From Panax quinquefolius (lineage: Eukaryota > Streptophyta > Magnoliopsida > Apiales > Araliaceae), in the NCBI GenBank assembly GCA_020205615.1, contig CM035163.1, positions 44,588,189 to 44,652,188 of the forward strand: a stretch of DNA of 64,000 nt, given 5' to 3'. Below the pieces are notes generated by a model. The model did no database searches and had not been told where the DNA came from. It saw nothing but the letters and a program-made list of their open reading frames with translations. A program made the position numbers and the translations under genes. This document shows positions 33,805 through 45,054 of this stretch, piece by piece (position 1 is the stretch's first letter; each line of letters begins with the position of its first letter).

Positions 33805-34560
33805 CTTCTGTTATTCCATTCTATATTATTATGTTGGAATAACCTGTTTATGCTAAGTACCGCATACATGGTGAAATTCTTCTATTATTCCGTTCTTTAT
33901 TATTACGCCGGAATATCACGTCGGTCTTAATTTCTTCGATTCGGTTCCATTATTATTCTATTGGAATAACTTGTATCATGTGGAATACCCTATACTTGGT
34001 GAAATCATACATTATTCCATTCTTTATTATTTTGTTGGAATAACCTGTATACGCGGAATACCCTATACTTGGTGAAATCCTTCTGTTATTCCATTATATA
34101 TTATTATGTTGGAATAACTTTGTTTATCTAATACCGCATACATGATGAAATTATTCTATTATTCCGTTCTTTATTATTTCGTAGCCGGAATATCCTGTAA
34201 ATTGCAAATTTTGCGACTGGTTCCATTTATTATTACATTAGAATAACTTTATATACCACGGATTACCATATACCTGGCGAAGTCTGTTGTTATTCCATTC
34301 TTTATTATTCTGTTGGAATAACCTATATACGCGGATTTTCGTATACCTGGTGATTTATGTTGTTATTCCATTCTTTATTATTCTGTCGGAATATCCTGTC
34401 TGTGCGTTTATGCCGGACCTGGTTCCATTCTTTATTATTCTATTGAGAATAACCTGTCGGTGCGATCTATCGCATGCATGGTGATTTCTTTTGTTATTCC
34501 ATTCTTTATTATTCTGTTGGAATAACCTGTCTATGTGGATTACCACATGCATGGTGAATG
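33805..34560 (+). repeat. 60-75 bp tandem hairpin repeats, solo LTR
   Basis: About twelve units. Two units change the hairpin base pair in both arms: ATTCCG (33887) with CGGAAT (33909), and ATTCCG (34161) with CGGAAT (34186), against ATTCCA/TGGAAT elsewhere. Second-dyad arms include ATACG..CGTAT, TGCGAT..ATCGCA and ATGTGG..CCACAT. Confidence 0.9.
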
Positions 34561-35633
34561 ATCCTTTGTATTTCATTCCTTATTAAATTGTGGAAATGAT
34601 CTGTTTAAGTAGATTATGATGAAAGTCATAATAAAAGCATTGGACTGATGAAAATCATGGTATATGTAGTATTAGTAAGTGTTATAATTAGTTATGTTGG
34701 TTATTATGTGAAAACATGAAAGTTTCTTAGAAATCACAAAAGGTTGAAAAATCAGATTTTGATGAAAATGGAATATGAAATTCAATTGACCATATCTCCT
34801 ATTATATTTTGAATTTTTGAGTGTGGTCAAGTTCTAGAGTTATATCTATGAGTGTCCTAACTTATCCAAGTGAAATCACTGGAAAAAGGTGTTGTAGATT
34901 TTTGTGTGGACTGATTTTAGTAAAGGATGTAAAATCTGGAAATAGCAAAAAGGCTACTGCCCATAAATTTGAAGAGGCTGTTTCGGCCATTTAATTTGTG
35001 AGAAAAATTCTGGCCTTTTGGGACATGAAAGTATATGGTATAAAGTACCTCCTGTCCAAAAATGAACTTATTCCGACTTAAAATGAGCAAGTTATGACCA
35101 TTTGAATATTTAGGTTTTTCTGACAAAAAATGCTATAACCGGAGTTCTATAACTCTGATGACCATGAAATTTAAATTGGAATCTCACGTTAACATGTGTA
35201 AGATTCTGCCAAGATTTGGGACTGATTTGGTATTTCTCATGAAAATAGTTTAGTTACGAACATATGAGTTAAATATGTTATGTAGAGTTGAAGAATTGGT
35301 AAATAGGATTTTAGGGCTTTAAAATCCTATATAAGATATATGCAAATTTTTGATGAGTGATTTGATCATTGGTGATGAAATCTTATGAGTATGGCATTGT
35401 TGAATGATTAAATGCATTATTTGGTAAAGTATAAACAATTGAAATAAATTGTTTATAAGTTTAAGACGTGATTAAAATATTGTTATGATATTAATAATAT
35501 TAGATTATGAATTTACTATGTGATTGATAATATTTGAATAAATTTAAAGTCTTTAATATTTATCCTTGTTTTCAGTTGATTAATGTTTATATCATTCTCA
35601 TCATCTTCATGCTTATATGGTGATAAAAGTTAT

Positions 35634-35763
35634 CTTGGCTTACGTGCAAAGATGGACTGTGGATTATTGAATTGTATATCTTTGGCTTATGTGCAAAGAT
35701 GGACTGTTGGTTGTTGGTTTTATAGTTGTATATCGTTGGCTTACGTGCAGAGATGGACTTGGT
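35634..35763 (+). repeat. three-copy repeat TTGGCTTACGTGCAAAGATGGAC
   Basis: Copies near 35634, 35682 and 35738 in the solo LTR; single copies occur in the A LTRs (28088, 39970). Confidence 0.8.
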
Positions 35764-36390
35764 ATGATTATGACTAGGGATTATTCAGTATAGTCATGAC
35801 CATTGATGATTTAATGAATATCCTTGGCCCGTAGTACAGGAATGATTCGAAGATGTGGTTTATTTATTAAGTTGAGTCTCAGCGATAAAAATTGATGAAA
35901 AACCTTTTTAAATCATAGAAGATAGTAGAGTTTATTCTCTACTTGACTTTTCTAATGGATTGCTTGTTCCGCTGCAGTTAAACTTGATGTCTATTGTATT
36001 TTATCAGTTTAACATTATTGAAGACTGATGATAATTTATTCTATATTATCTTAGTCATAATATTTCTTACTGGGCTAGTTGAGCTCACCCTTTCTTTCAC
36101 TGTTCTCTTCAGGAAATGAGAACGTAGCCAGGACTAGTCGGGGAGCGGGTGGCGGTCAGATGATAGCATTAGTAGTCCTCACTATTCTGTTAAATAGTGT
36201 GACAATAAATGTAATGAGGACTCCATTGGGTGTGGATATTGTCTAGATGACAATATTATTATTAAAACACTCAGTTTATATTTCGTCGTATTTTACACGA
36301 CAACTGTATTATTAAGTTATATTTGAATTCTGTACCATGTATTTGATGACTCAAGATGGGTGATGAATACCTAATTTTGGGGGCGTCACA

Positions 36391-37030
36391 AAGGTGCTAT
36401 TTCGGAAGCAAGAATCGATGAAGAAGGAATACTTCGAGTCAACTCCAGACTTTGTGTTCCTAACGATTCTGACTTGAAGTATAAAATCATGATGGGCGCA
36501 CAACACACCGTTTGCAATCCATCTCGAGAGTACCAAAATGTATTGTGATCTTCGACATACATTTTGGTGGAGCAATATGAAGAGAGAGATAGCGGGGTTT
36601 ATCTCAAGGTGTCTAAGTTATCAACGAGTCAAGGCGGAGCATCAAGTGCCAAAAGGTCCATTACAACCACTTGAAATTCCAGAATGGAAGTGGGAGCACA
36701 TTACCATAGATTTTGTTACTGGTCTTCCCAAGGTTTCTCAAGGTATAGATGCGATTTGGATCATTGTTGATAGATTGACCAAGTCTGCTCATTTCTTACC
36801 GATACGAGAAACTTATACACTTGAACGTCTTTCTAGTATGTACATAAATGAGATTGTAAGATTTCATGGTATGCCAGTATCCATAGTTTCTGATCGAGAC
36901 CCAAGATTCACTTTAAGGTTTTGGGTTAGTTTGCAAATAGCTATGGGCACAGATTTACGATTTAGTTCGGCATATCATCCTCAAACGGACGGGCTGTCGG
37001 AAAGGACTATTCAAACTCTTTAAGATTTAT
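36391..37030 (+). pseudogene. integrase core (element A), after solo LTR
   Basis: The core reads [27 protein letters not shown] (CxxC with the second Cys changed to Tyr), WEHITIDFVTGLP (first Asp), VSIVSDRDPRF (second Asp) and [13 protein letters not shown] (Glu). All three DDE residues are present. TAA at 37021-37023 replaces GAA of element D. The His pair of the zinc domain is degraded (SIXSREYQNV region near 36525). Confidence 0.87.
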
Positions 37031-37769
37031 TAAGACTTTGTGTCCTTGACTTAAAGGGAAGTTGGGACAAGTTCTTACCATTGGTGGAGTTTTCCTACAA
37101 TAATAGTTATCAAACAAGTATTGGCATGGCTACATTTGAGGCGTTGTATGGAAGAAAGTGTCGTTCTCCAGTATGCTGGGATGAGGTGGGTGAAGAAAAA
37201 TTGTTGGGACCGGATTTGGTACGTATGACTACGGAAAAGATTTAAACGATTCGACAACGTATAAAAACCTCACAAGATCGACAAAAGAGTTATGTTGATC
37301 TTCATCAAAAGGACGTGGAATTCAATATTGGAAATCATGTGTGTTGTTACGTGTTGCTCCATGGAAAGGAGTTACGAGATTTGGAAAGAGAGGAAAGCTC
37401 AGTCCTCGATTCATTGGGCGAGTAGGAAATGTGGCCTATAGACTCGCATTACTGCCAAGTATGTCTCGTGTTCATAACGATTTTCATATATCTATGTTAC
37501 GTAAATATGTGAAAGACCCGAACCACATTATTGAATTAGAACCAGACGAGATAAAGGAAGATTTAACATATGAAGAGTTACCTGTTAAAATCTTGGATAA
37601 GAAGGATCATATTCTACGCTCCAAGGTTATACCTCAAGTCAAAGTTTTATGGAGAAACCAGGATGTGGAAGAAATGACCTGGGAGTTAGAATCTGAGATG
37701 AAGTCAAGATATCCTCACCTCTTCGATATACGAGGTACGTACCCTAATTTCGAGGATGAAATTTCATAA
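37031..37769 (+). pseudogene. integrase C-terminus and chromodomain (element A)
   Basis: The region from GVTRFGKRGKLSPRFIGRVGNVAYRLALLPSM to KVLWRNQDVEEMTWELESEMKSRYPHLFD is open from 37341 to the stop 37767-37769. A TAA at about 37240-37245 breaks the upstream part. 18 bases present in element D after CGATTCATTGG are missing here. Confidence 0.88.
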
Positions 37770-37780
37770 GAAGGGGAGGT
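37770..37780 (+). other. polypurine tract of element A
   Basis: GAAGGGGAGGT directly before the 3' LTR; identical in element D (9080-9090). Confidence 0.88.
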
Positions 37781-38873
37781 TGTAAGACCTCAACTTTTAT
37801 GAATAAAGAATAATTTTCTCGAAATATATTTTTGAATATTATGGTGTGGATTTGATATAATGAGTTGTGGGTAATATTTAAAAATTTTGCAAAGTAAGCA
37901 AGTGGTTATATAATATTCAATTTGTTGGGGAATATTCATTTTAACAGGGAATATTCATACGACATCACAATAATTGGTGTACCCCACAACGAAAGTATTG
38001 TCGTAATAAGAAAATGACATAATTATTTTTTTATAAAAATAACGGCGGAAGTGTTATCGTTAAAACTGTTGAACTACTCAGTAGTAAAAGTACAGTAATA
38101 CACGTGGTTGCTTAGTAGCATACGGTATTGATTATTGATGCTTACGTGAGAAGTCACTCAGTTATACTCAATTATTGTCACAGTATCATCTGTATAATAT
38201 GTTATATTATTAAATCAATAATTGAGACGAAAAAGTTATTTATATTATTATTTGCAATATTGACAATGTCTAAAAGTTCTATCAATGAGAGGTTTGGTCA
38301 CCTAATTGCGCGCCAATAAGGAGAAATCCTTATCGGAAAGCCCCCTCTTTCCTGAGAACGACCTGGTTGTTAAATATTGTGAGTTATAATATTAATGATG
38401 AATAAGTTCATGTTGATCAAAGATGGAATTGATAGTTCCATTTTGTGGAAATTATTAGTTTTAGTGGAAATTGACATTTATTTTGATATTAATTGATGTA
38501 TGGAAGTTATACTGACCAGTCGGGTAATTAATCGGATAAATGAGCAATTAATTGCTATTAATTCACATGATTATAACTATTTTTTCACATGTGTGTACTA
38601 TTGATTCACATTCATTTACTATTAGGGGAGTTGGTGCAAGATTGATAATACTTGCTTGACTAAGTTAAAAATGGAGGTATAGATGGAGGTACTATACTGT
38701 AATTTGTATTTTCACATGTCTAGAACTATTGATTCACATGATTTACTATTAGGGGAGGTGGTGAAAGTTTGATAATACTTACAGGACTAAATTAAAAATG
38801 AAGGAAAAGAGGAAGGTATTATACTGTTATATTTCGAGCCCCAAAACGTGCAATTATCGAAACTATATTTTTC

Positions 38874-38883
38874 TATAAATAGA
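38874..38883 (+). promoter_or_regulatory. TATA box in 3' LTR of A
   Basis: TATAAATAGAAGCTC, aligned with 33641 in the solo LTR. Confidence 0.65.
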
Positions 38884-39051
38884 AGCTCATTCTTCCTTCA
38901 TTTCTCACCAATTCACTAAAGCTATAGAACAATTATTATAGAGAGAAATTATAGAGAGAAAGAAGAAGAGAAGTCTGGTACCTCACTATTCCAGTATCCA
39001 GTTTTCTTCTAAGGTAAGGGGTATTATTTCTTTCGTATTCATGAAGAGAGC

Positions 39052-39600
39052 TATTGTTATTCCATTCCTTATTATTACATTGGAATAAACATACATCACA
39101 ATACCGCATACATGGTGAAATTCTACATTATTCCATTCTTTATTATTGTGTTGGAATAACTTTTATCATGCTAAGCACCGCATACATGGTGAAATTCTTA
39201 CATTATTCCATTCTTTATTATTCTATTGGAATATCACATGCTGCATCTGATTATCATGACTGGTTCCATTCTTTATTATTACATTGGAATAACCTATTTG
39301 TGCGATCTATCGTATATACTGGTAAATTACATTGTTATTCCATTATTTATTATTACATTTGGAATATCACATGCGTGTGGATTACGTATGACTGGTTCCA
39401 ATCTTTTTATTATTCGTTAGAATATCACGTACATCGTAGACTGGCGTGACTTGGTTCCATTATTTATTATTACATTGGAATAACTCGCCATACATCTCGA
39501 TTCATCGAATGCATGGTGAACTCTTACATTATTCCATTCTTTATTATTACATTGGAATAACATGTCTATATGGATTACCACATACACGGTGAATGATCCT
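39052..39600 (+). repeat. 60-75 bp tandem hairpin repeats, 3' LTR of A
   Basis: About eight units of TTATTCCA-..-TGGAATAA plus a variable dyad, aligned with 27178-27720. Confidence 0.88.
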
Positions 39601-40721
39601 TCGTATTCATTCCTTATTAAATTGTGGAAATGATCTATCTACGTGGATTCCGCATGGCGAAGGCGAAAATCCATTCTGATTCATATATTCTATTATACTC
39701 AGTTGGTTAAAGTTTTGGCTTCTGTACTCCATGAAATTAGTGGAATATCCTTGATATTTGTGCTTCATCCAGTATCTTTTCATGGAAATTTTCTTTTGAG
39801 AATTCTTGAATTTTACTCTACAAAGCAGTATCATGTTGAAAATTTGGACATTATTGATTTCTGGATAAATTAAATTATAAATCTTTAAAATTTATCCTTG
39901 AACTTATTTTTTTGAATTATTATGTCATTGTCATCATCCTCATGCTTATATTATGATTAAAGTAATCTTTGTCTTACGTGCATAAATTGACTTAGTATGA
40001 TTATGACCAAGGATTATTTGTTATAATCATGACCGTAATGTGACGAATGATGTGGTAAAAGTCCTCATTGGCCTGTAGTTCATTGGTGGACAATTGATGG
40101 TATGATTATGACCAGGGATTATTCGGTATAATCATGACCATTGATGATTATATGAATATCCTTGGTTGTGGTGCAGGGATGATGTGGTTTATTTATTAAG
40201 CTGAGTCTCAGCGATAAAGTTGATGAAAATCTTTTTAAATCATAGAAGATAGTAGATTTTATGCTCTACTTGACTCTTCTAATAGATTGTTTGTTCCGTT
40301 GCAGTTAAACTTGTTGTCTATTATATTCTATCAGTTTAACATTGTTGAAGGCTAACGATAATTTATTCTGCATTATCTTAGTCATAATATTTCTTACTGG
40401 GCTAGTTGAGCTCACCCTTTTGCTTTCATTGTTCTCTTCAGGAAATGAGAACGTAGCCAGGACTAGTCGGGGAACGGAGTGATGGTCCGAGATGGTGTCA
40501 TAATAGTCCTCACTATTTTATAAAATAGTGTGATAATAAATGTAATGAGGACTCTATTGAGTGTGTATATTATCTAGATGATAATATTTGTATTAAAACT
40601 CATAGCATATGTTTTGTCATATTTTACACGACAGTTGTATAATTAAGTTTGTATTTGATTTATGTACCATGTATCTGGCGACTCAAGATGGATGATGTAT
40701 ACCTGTTTTGGGGGCGTTACA

Positions 40722-40726
40722 AATAA
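40722..40726. repeat. target-site duplication AATAA, right copy (element A)
   Basis: AATAA then TGTTACACTTG, which rejoins element C. Confidence 0.85.
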
Positions 40727-41040
40727 TGTTACACTTGATTAATCTATTATTGGAAAAAGGTGATACTGAACTGAAGAACTGAAACTTTTTATTCATTGTT
40801 TATTCTTATTAATTTAGTTAATTAATTCAAAATTCCTTGCTTAATACTGTGATAATTGTTTGAATTTGTAAAGTAAAAGTGGAGTTAATTTAAGAGTGTA
40901 AACACAACTCCCAATAAACTACTTAAATAAGTATCAGTAAGTACAAAATTGTTATTTTGAAAATTAACATAATTTTACACCACCATTTAAATTATAGAAT
41001 TTTGCTTTAACTAGGATAAAAGTTTAATGAGACTTTCTTT
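40727..41040 (+). mobile_element. older element C, distal LTR part
   Basis: Rejoins the C LTR after removal of A. The phrase AACACAACTCCCAATAAACTAC resembles the region near the end of Athila/Tat LTRs. The exact end is not visible; 41040 is a guess. Confidence 0.4.
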
Positions 41041-41430
41041 TGTGGGATGAGTAGAGTATCTCGCTTTTTCCCTAGTTTTACAGATCCCTTATAGGTTTTT
41101 TTTACCTAAAATACAAGCAAATGATACCGTCAAGACTGCTTTGTCACATCTTCTATCTCATCACATGTCTCATCCCATCTATCTATACAAAATAGAACTG
41201 AATTTGAAAAAACTTAATTTCCCGCTCAAGCATATTAAAAGATCGGGACCATCAAAAATTTGGGATAAATCTACCCCTTAAAAAACATTAAAAAAAACAC
41301 GGAGGGGATTTAGACATAAAACAAGGGTTTCAGTCATTTGCTTATTCCTCATTCTCTCCACCTTATACCTTTCCAAACCTTATACCTCTCCACCCTAACC
41401 CATTCTACATCTAATCCTTATAATCCCTCT
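41041..41430. other. non-coding sequence, pyrimidine-rich at right
   Basis: No gene or repeat was recognised. 41335-41430 is rich in CTCTCCACC-type words, as in plant 5' untranslated leaders. Confidence 0.5.
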
Positions 41431-41431
41431 G

Positions 41432-41569
41432 CCGCCTCCTGTCCTGCTCCGTAACTCCTCTGCCATTACCACCTCGTGCTTCAAACTTCCAGAAGGTTGG
41501 GAGGTCAAAGAGGTGCCCCACGCCAACTCTCGAGTTGACAACATCAAATCTATGAGTTTATGTGCTTAA
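41432..41569 (+). pseudogene. possible methyl-CpG-binding-domain start (fragment)
   Basis: One frame reads SCFKLPEGWEVKEVPHANSRVDNIKS and stops at TAA 41567-41569. The LPxGWEVxxVP...RVD pattern resembles the start of the plant MBD fold (chromatin reader of methylated CpG), but the diagnostic YY and FRS parts do not follow. It could be a pseudogene fragment or chance. No start codon is assigned. Confidence 0.25.
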
Positions 41570-42249
41570 TTTATCAAACTAATTCCATTATTTGTGGGAG
41601 GCAAGAACAATGGACTTCCTAATTTCCCTCTTTCCTTTCCCTCTTTCGTTTTAGGTCTTCAATTTCCCTTTTGATCTCTTTGTTTTGGTTCTCCAATTCC
41701 CCTCTCATTTTAGTTTTCCCTCATTCTATTTCTTCATTTTAGGTCTGGTGATTTATTGCAGCACTGGTGTTTCTCTTCCTCCCTCTAAGTTTGCCTACTT
41801 CACGCTCGCTCCCTCCGTGGCCATTTACCAGGTACTAAACCCTAGACAAAGCTGTGATATCTTTGATTTTGTCATTAAATTATGCATAATTTTGATTCAT
41901 TTATTACCAAACTTAAGGCATATTATCTATACCTTCTATGTAGAGTCCTCTTGATTCAAGTGACATTTTAACTGTCATTTTGCTTTCAACATTAATTTGT
42001 ATTGATTTTGCTTCAAAACTATTTGCATACCTCTGATGTGGTTGATTAGTTAGATAATTTATTTGCCCGACCTATTCATAATTCGTGTTAACCTGTTCAC
42101 TTTATTGATTTCTATTATATATTTGGTCAATGGAATCATTTTATTGTGGATTAATTGATAGGAAATGTTTTTTTTATCCCTAATCAGAGAGAATTTTGCT
42201 TATTGGGTATCTGTTTTTAATAATTTTGGTTTTAAATTTAATTAAACAG
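41570..42249. other. leader- and intron-like sequence before the Pelota-like exon
   Basis: Pyrimidine-rich segment to 41831, where CCATTTACCAG|GTACTA is donor-like, then an AT-rich stretch to the acceptor TTAAACAG at 42249. The ORF 41685-41954 has no domain. No other exon was found. Confidence 0.4.
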
Positions 42250-42332
42250 ATGATTCTAGAGGAAGCAGATGATTTATGGCTTGCTTATAATTTGATAGCT
42301 CAAGGTGATTCTTTATTAGCTGTTACTGTTAG
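42250..42332 (+). pseudogene. Pelota/Dom34-like exon
   Basis: Between an acceptor (TTAATTAAACAG) and a donor (TTAG|GTATAT) lie 83 bases reading [24 protein letters not shown]. This matches the conserved stretch of the Pelota N-terminal domain after the first about 20 residues (plant form: [23 protein letters not shown]). Pelota works with Hbs1 to release stalled ribosomes (no-go decay). The exon that should encode the first residues and all later exons were not found nearby, so this is probably an orphan exon or pseudogene. It starts with ATG, but whether that is used is unknown. Confidence 0.72.
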
Positions 42333-42361
42333 GTATATATAATTTGATAGCTCAAGGTTGC
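42279..42361 (+). repeat. short duplication ATAATTTGATAGCTCAAGG
   Basis: The exon words at 42287-42305 recur just past the donor site at 42339-42357, about 52 bases away. Confidence 0.85.
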
Positions 42362-42713
42362 TAAGAAAATTTTAGAAGTTGGGTTATTAATTTTAGAAAT
42401 ATAATATTAGAAGTTGGGTTATTAATATGTTTATTCCATTTTATGAAGTGGGTTATTCAAGTTTATTCAATTTTATAACACTCACCTTCACAAGATTCTC
42501 ATGTTTTATTCTGTAGCGATTTGATGGCCACGATATGATTTCCACGGTTATGACACCTACTTAATTAGGGCACCTCAATTTGACCTTTGCTAGCACATGA
42601 ATATAAGAGAGAACCAAAACTCTGGGATGCACAGTTGCAGAACTTAACATGCCTCTTTCCATGTTATCTGTTACAAATTTTTAGCTTTCTTTTTCTTTCT
42701 TTTTTTTTCCTGC

Positions 42714-42774
42714 ATTAATCATGTTTATTGACCTTTTTAGCAGAAATGTTACTTTCTTTTTCTTTGACTGTTTA
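42714..42774 (+). repeat. 61 bp dispersed duplicate, copy 1
   Basis: ATTAATCATGTTTATTGACC through TTTCTTTGACTGTTTAA, nearly identical to 44225-44285. Confidence 0.92.
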
Positions 42775-42861
42775 AGATACTGTAGAAATCTGCATTAATC
42801 GAGTAATGAATATTTGTTTTCTTTTCAATTTTTTTTACTTTAATACTTCTTTCTTTTTTTT

Positions 42862-42886
42862 GGGAGGGGTGGGGGGGGGGGGGGGG
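42862..42886 (+). repeat. G-rich run (GGGAGGGG-T-G16)
   Basis: Sixteen consecutive G after GGGAGGGGT in AT-rich surroundings; could form a G-quadruplex and is prone to sequencing error. Confidence 0.9.
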
Positions 42887-44224
42887 TTCTTTGCTCATTT
42901 TGTTTTAATTGAAGGTAAGAAGGTAAAAGTAGTTATTTGTAAATTTTATCTGAGGCATCTATCTCTCTTTAGAAAAAAGGAAAAAAAGGAAAACAAAATG
43001 AAAAGTGCATCCCGAGTTAGAAAGTTTCATGTATATATTGTTTTACAAATGAGTAAGGTTGGTAAGTTGAGTTAGCCTTAAAAGTCAATTTGTATGTATA
43101 TAATTTTGAAAATCAGTTGGTGTATTATATTAGGATCATGCTCATATTATATGTTGGAGTTATGATTGATTGTGATAGAAGACTTGCATGCTCCATATAT
43201 TAAAGTTTGAAAGTTGGAGTTTTTGAAATCAATTAGTTTACTAAATAGTTGGTTGTTATGGACCATAAATAGAGCATTGGGGATAGGTTTGGTAGTGATG
43301 AGATATAAGGAGGTTAAAATGGGATTATAGCATAAACAAATGGCTATGGTACGAAAGTTTCAAAACAACGCACACATAGTGCTTGACTAAATTACGCCAT
43401 GGACTGTTTTGATTAAGAACCAAGTATTAGGTAAAACTAAGGCTTGGTCTAGAAATATAATTAATATTTGACATTAATGGGTTGAAATTTCATTTTTATG
43501 GAGTAATATTACTAACATGCTGTTAAAATTTACTACATTTGTTTAACAAAAAAGGTTCCATTAGTAAAATTTGCAAACTTTAAGTACTTTTGTTCTAAGT
43601 TTCCCCCTAAATTTAGTGAGTGTTTAATTTAGTCGTGATGGCATGATACTAGAATTGCGATGAAGAACTTGGGAATATTCTGTTATGAAATACCGTCAAC
43701 AAAAGAAATGGAACTTTTTTGGAACAAAAAATTGACAACAGTGGCTCTTATACAGATACTAAATACCTGACCATGGTGTTTGAGTCTGAGAGTTATACTA
43801 TTATGGATATATTTGTTTGGTTTCGACTTTTACGTTAAATGAAGGGAATTTTCAGATTGGAAAGTAAAAAAGGATTAATTTTGTGTCTGTGATTTTACTG
43901 GATTATGATGATATAACATTATAAACTTAGTGAGAGGATATAGGGATATGTATAAAAAACACAGATTTTGGTTCTCTGTAATTTATGGCATCTTAATCCG
44001 GACAATTTTTTGAGTGATTGAGGGGTGGCTACCATTTTGACAAAGTAGAAATTATGTCCATCAATTCCATAAAAGTTGCACCTTCAAGACATTTCATGAA
44101 AGTAGTTAATATGATCATATGCCTTTTCTTCGTCTATTTGGGCTCTGCAGTCATTAATCTCTTGACCTGTGTGGATTATTGATAAATTTAGGATATCTTA
44201 CTTTTAATAAACAAAATGAATATG

Positions 44225-44285
44225 ATTAATCATGTTTATTGACCTTTTTAGCAGAAATGTTACTTTCTTTTTCTTTGACTATTTA
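44225..44285 (+). repeat. 61 bp dispersed duplicate, copy 2
   Basis: Same sequence and orientation as 42714-42774. It ends about 195 bases before the truncated LTR of element G. Confidence 0.92.
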
Positions 44286-44735
44286 ATGTTGCTTGATTTC
44301 ACAATCAATTATATGTGCAAGTATAAACAGTCAGCAAGTAATAAAGTGATAAAATTAAGTGTCGATCCCACAGAGAATTCCAATCAATAAATTCCAACTA
44401 CTAGCACTATTTCAATTCAATTTTATTCAAACAATCTGCAAAGTGTGATTTGTCTAATTAAGAAAACTAAATTAATCAATGGGAATAGACCCCTCTTCCT
44501 GACTTTGTACAACCTCTAATCCATGTCATTACGTAACTCTCGACACAAGTGATCCGAAGAAGTACAGATATACTTCGTTTGGATGCTCGGATTGAAGTTC
44601 TGCAAGTTCGAGCGGATATTACAGTACACGAGTGCACGTACTACGAGACGACGGGACCCGCGAAGCCCGGGCCCACCACGACCGATCGCGGAGTGTAGCT
44701 ATGACTCTACGCGGTACACTGCTGCCATCATCATC

Positions 44736-44745
44736 TATAAATATA
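44736..44745 (+). promoter_or_regulatory. TATA box in 5' LTR of G
   Basis: TATAAATATA, matched by TATAAATATA at 62240 in the 3' LTR; a GA-rich leader follows in both. Confidence 0.65.
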
Positions 44746-45054
44746 TAAGTGAGAATTGACCATTTGAGGAGAGAGAGAGAAGGAAAAAGGCGAGGAAGCC
44801 CTGTCCATTTTACTCTGCATACACGTCTTTTGAGTGTTTCCTCTTCTTTAAACACTAGTTAGCTCATATATAGCTACTTTTTATCCTGCGGGAGCTGAGT
44901 GTTTATCCATTTAAAGTTTAAGAAGTCTACTTTGGTATTTTGTAAGCCTTCTTGCATTCTATAAAGCCTCTTTCTCATATATCACACTTTATTGTACGTT
45001 GATGAGTTGTAGTAAGTGTGTTTGTCCGGATTTGATCCAGTAGTTTTCATTACG

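Larger units (their letters stand above)
32264..36390 (+). mobile_element. solo LTR inserted in integrase of element A
   Basis: 4127 bases from TGTGAGACCCCAG to GGGGGCGTCACA, flanked by the near-identical 5 bp AAAGT/AAGGT, with no internal retroelement sequence. It belongs to the same LTR family as A but has a longer middle: a 14 bp array, a 12-unit hairpin array and a divergent block at about 34600-35560. It is the product of recombination between two LTRs of a later insertion. Confidence 0.92.
26388..40721 (+). mobile_element. chromovirus element A, nested host of a solo LTR
   Basis: 5' LTR 26388-28843, internal 28844-37780 and 3' LTR 37781-40721, with a perfect AATAA target duplication. 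The internal part carries gag, protease, RT, RNase H, integrase and chromodomain in chromovirus order. It is split inside integrase by the solo LTR 32264-36390. All coding parts have stops or frameshifts. It inserted into the LTR of element C. Confidence 0.93.
37781..40721 (+). mobile_element. 3' LTR of element A
   Basis: 2941 bases from TGTAAGACCTCAAC to GGGGGCGTTACA. It keeps the TATA box (38874), donor-like site (39014) and hairpin array that the 5' LTR has partly lost. Confidence 0.93.
42333..44479. other. AT-rich non-coding sequence without recognised genes
   Basis: No exon, tRNA or transposon ends recognised, apart from the features listed here. GTCGATCCCACAGAGAATT near 44362 recalls LTR-end sequences of Ty3-type elements, so 44287-44479 may be a small LTR fragment. 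Confidence 0.5.

Noticed and set aside
42806..43075. 89-residue ORF through the poly-G run
   Set aside because: The protein is Phe/Gly low complexity created by T and G runs; no homology recognised.
44619..44855. 78-residue minus-strand ORF in the G 5' LTR
   Set aside because: The aligned ORF in the 3' LTR (62121-62354) diverges into a different frame after about 20 residues, so coding is not conserved.
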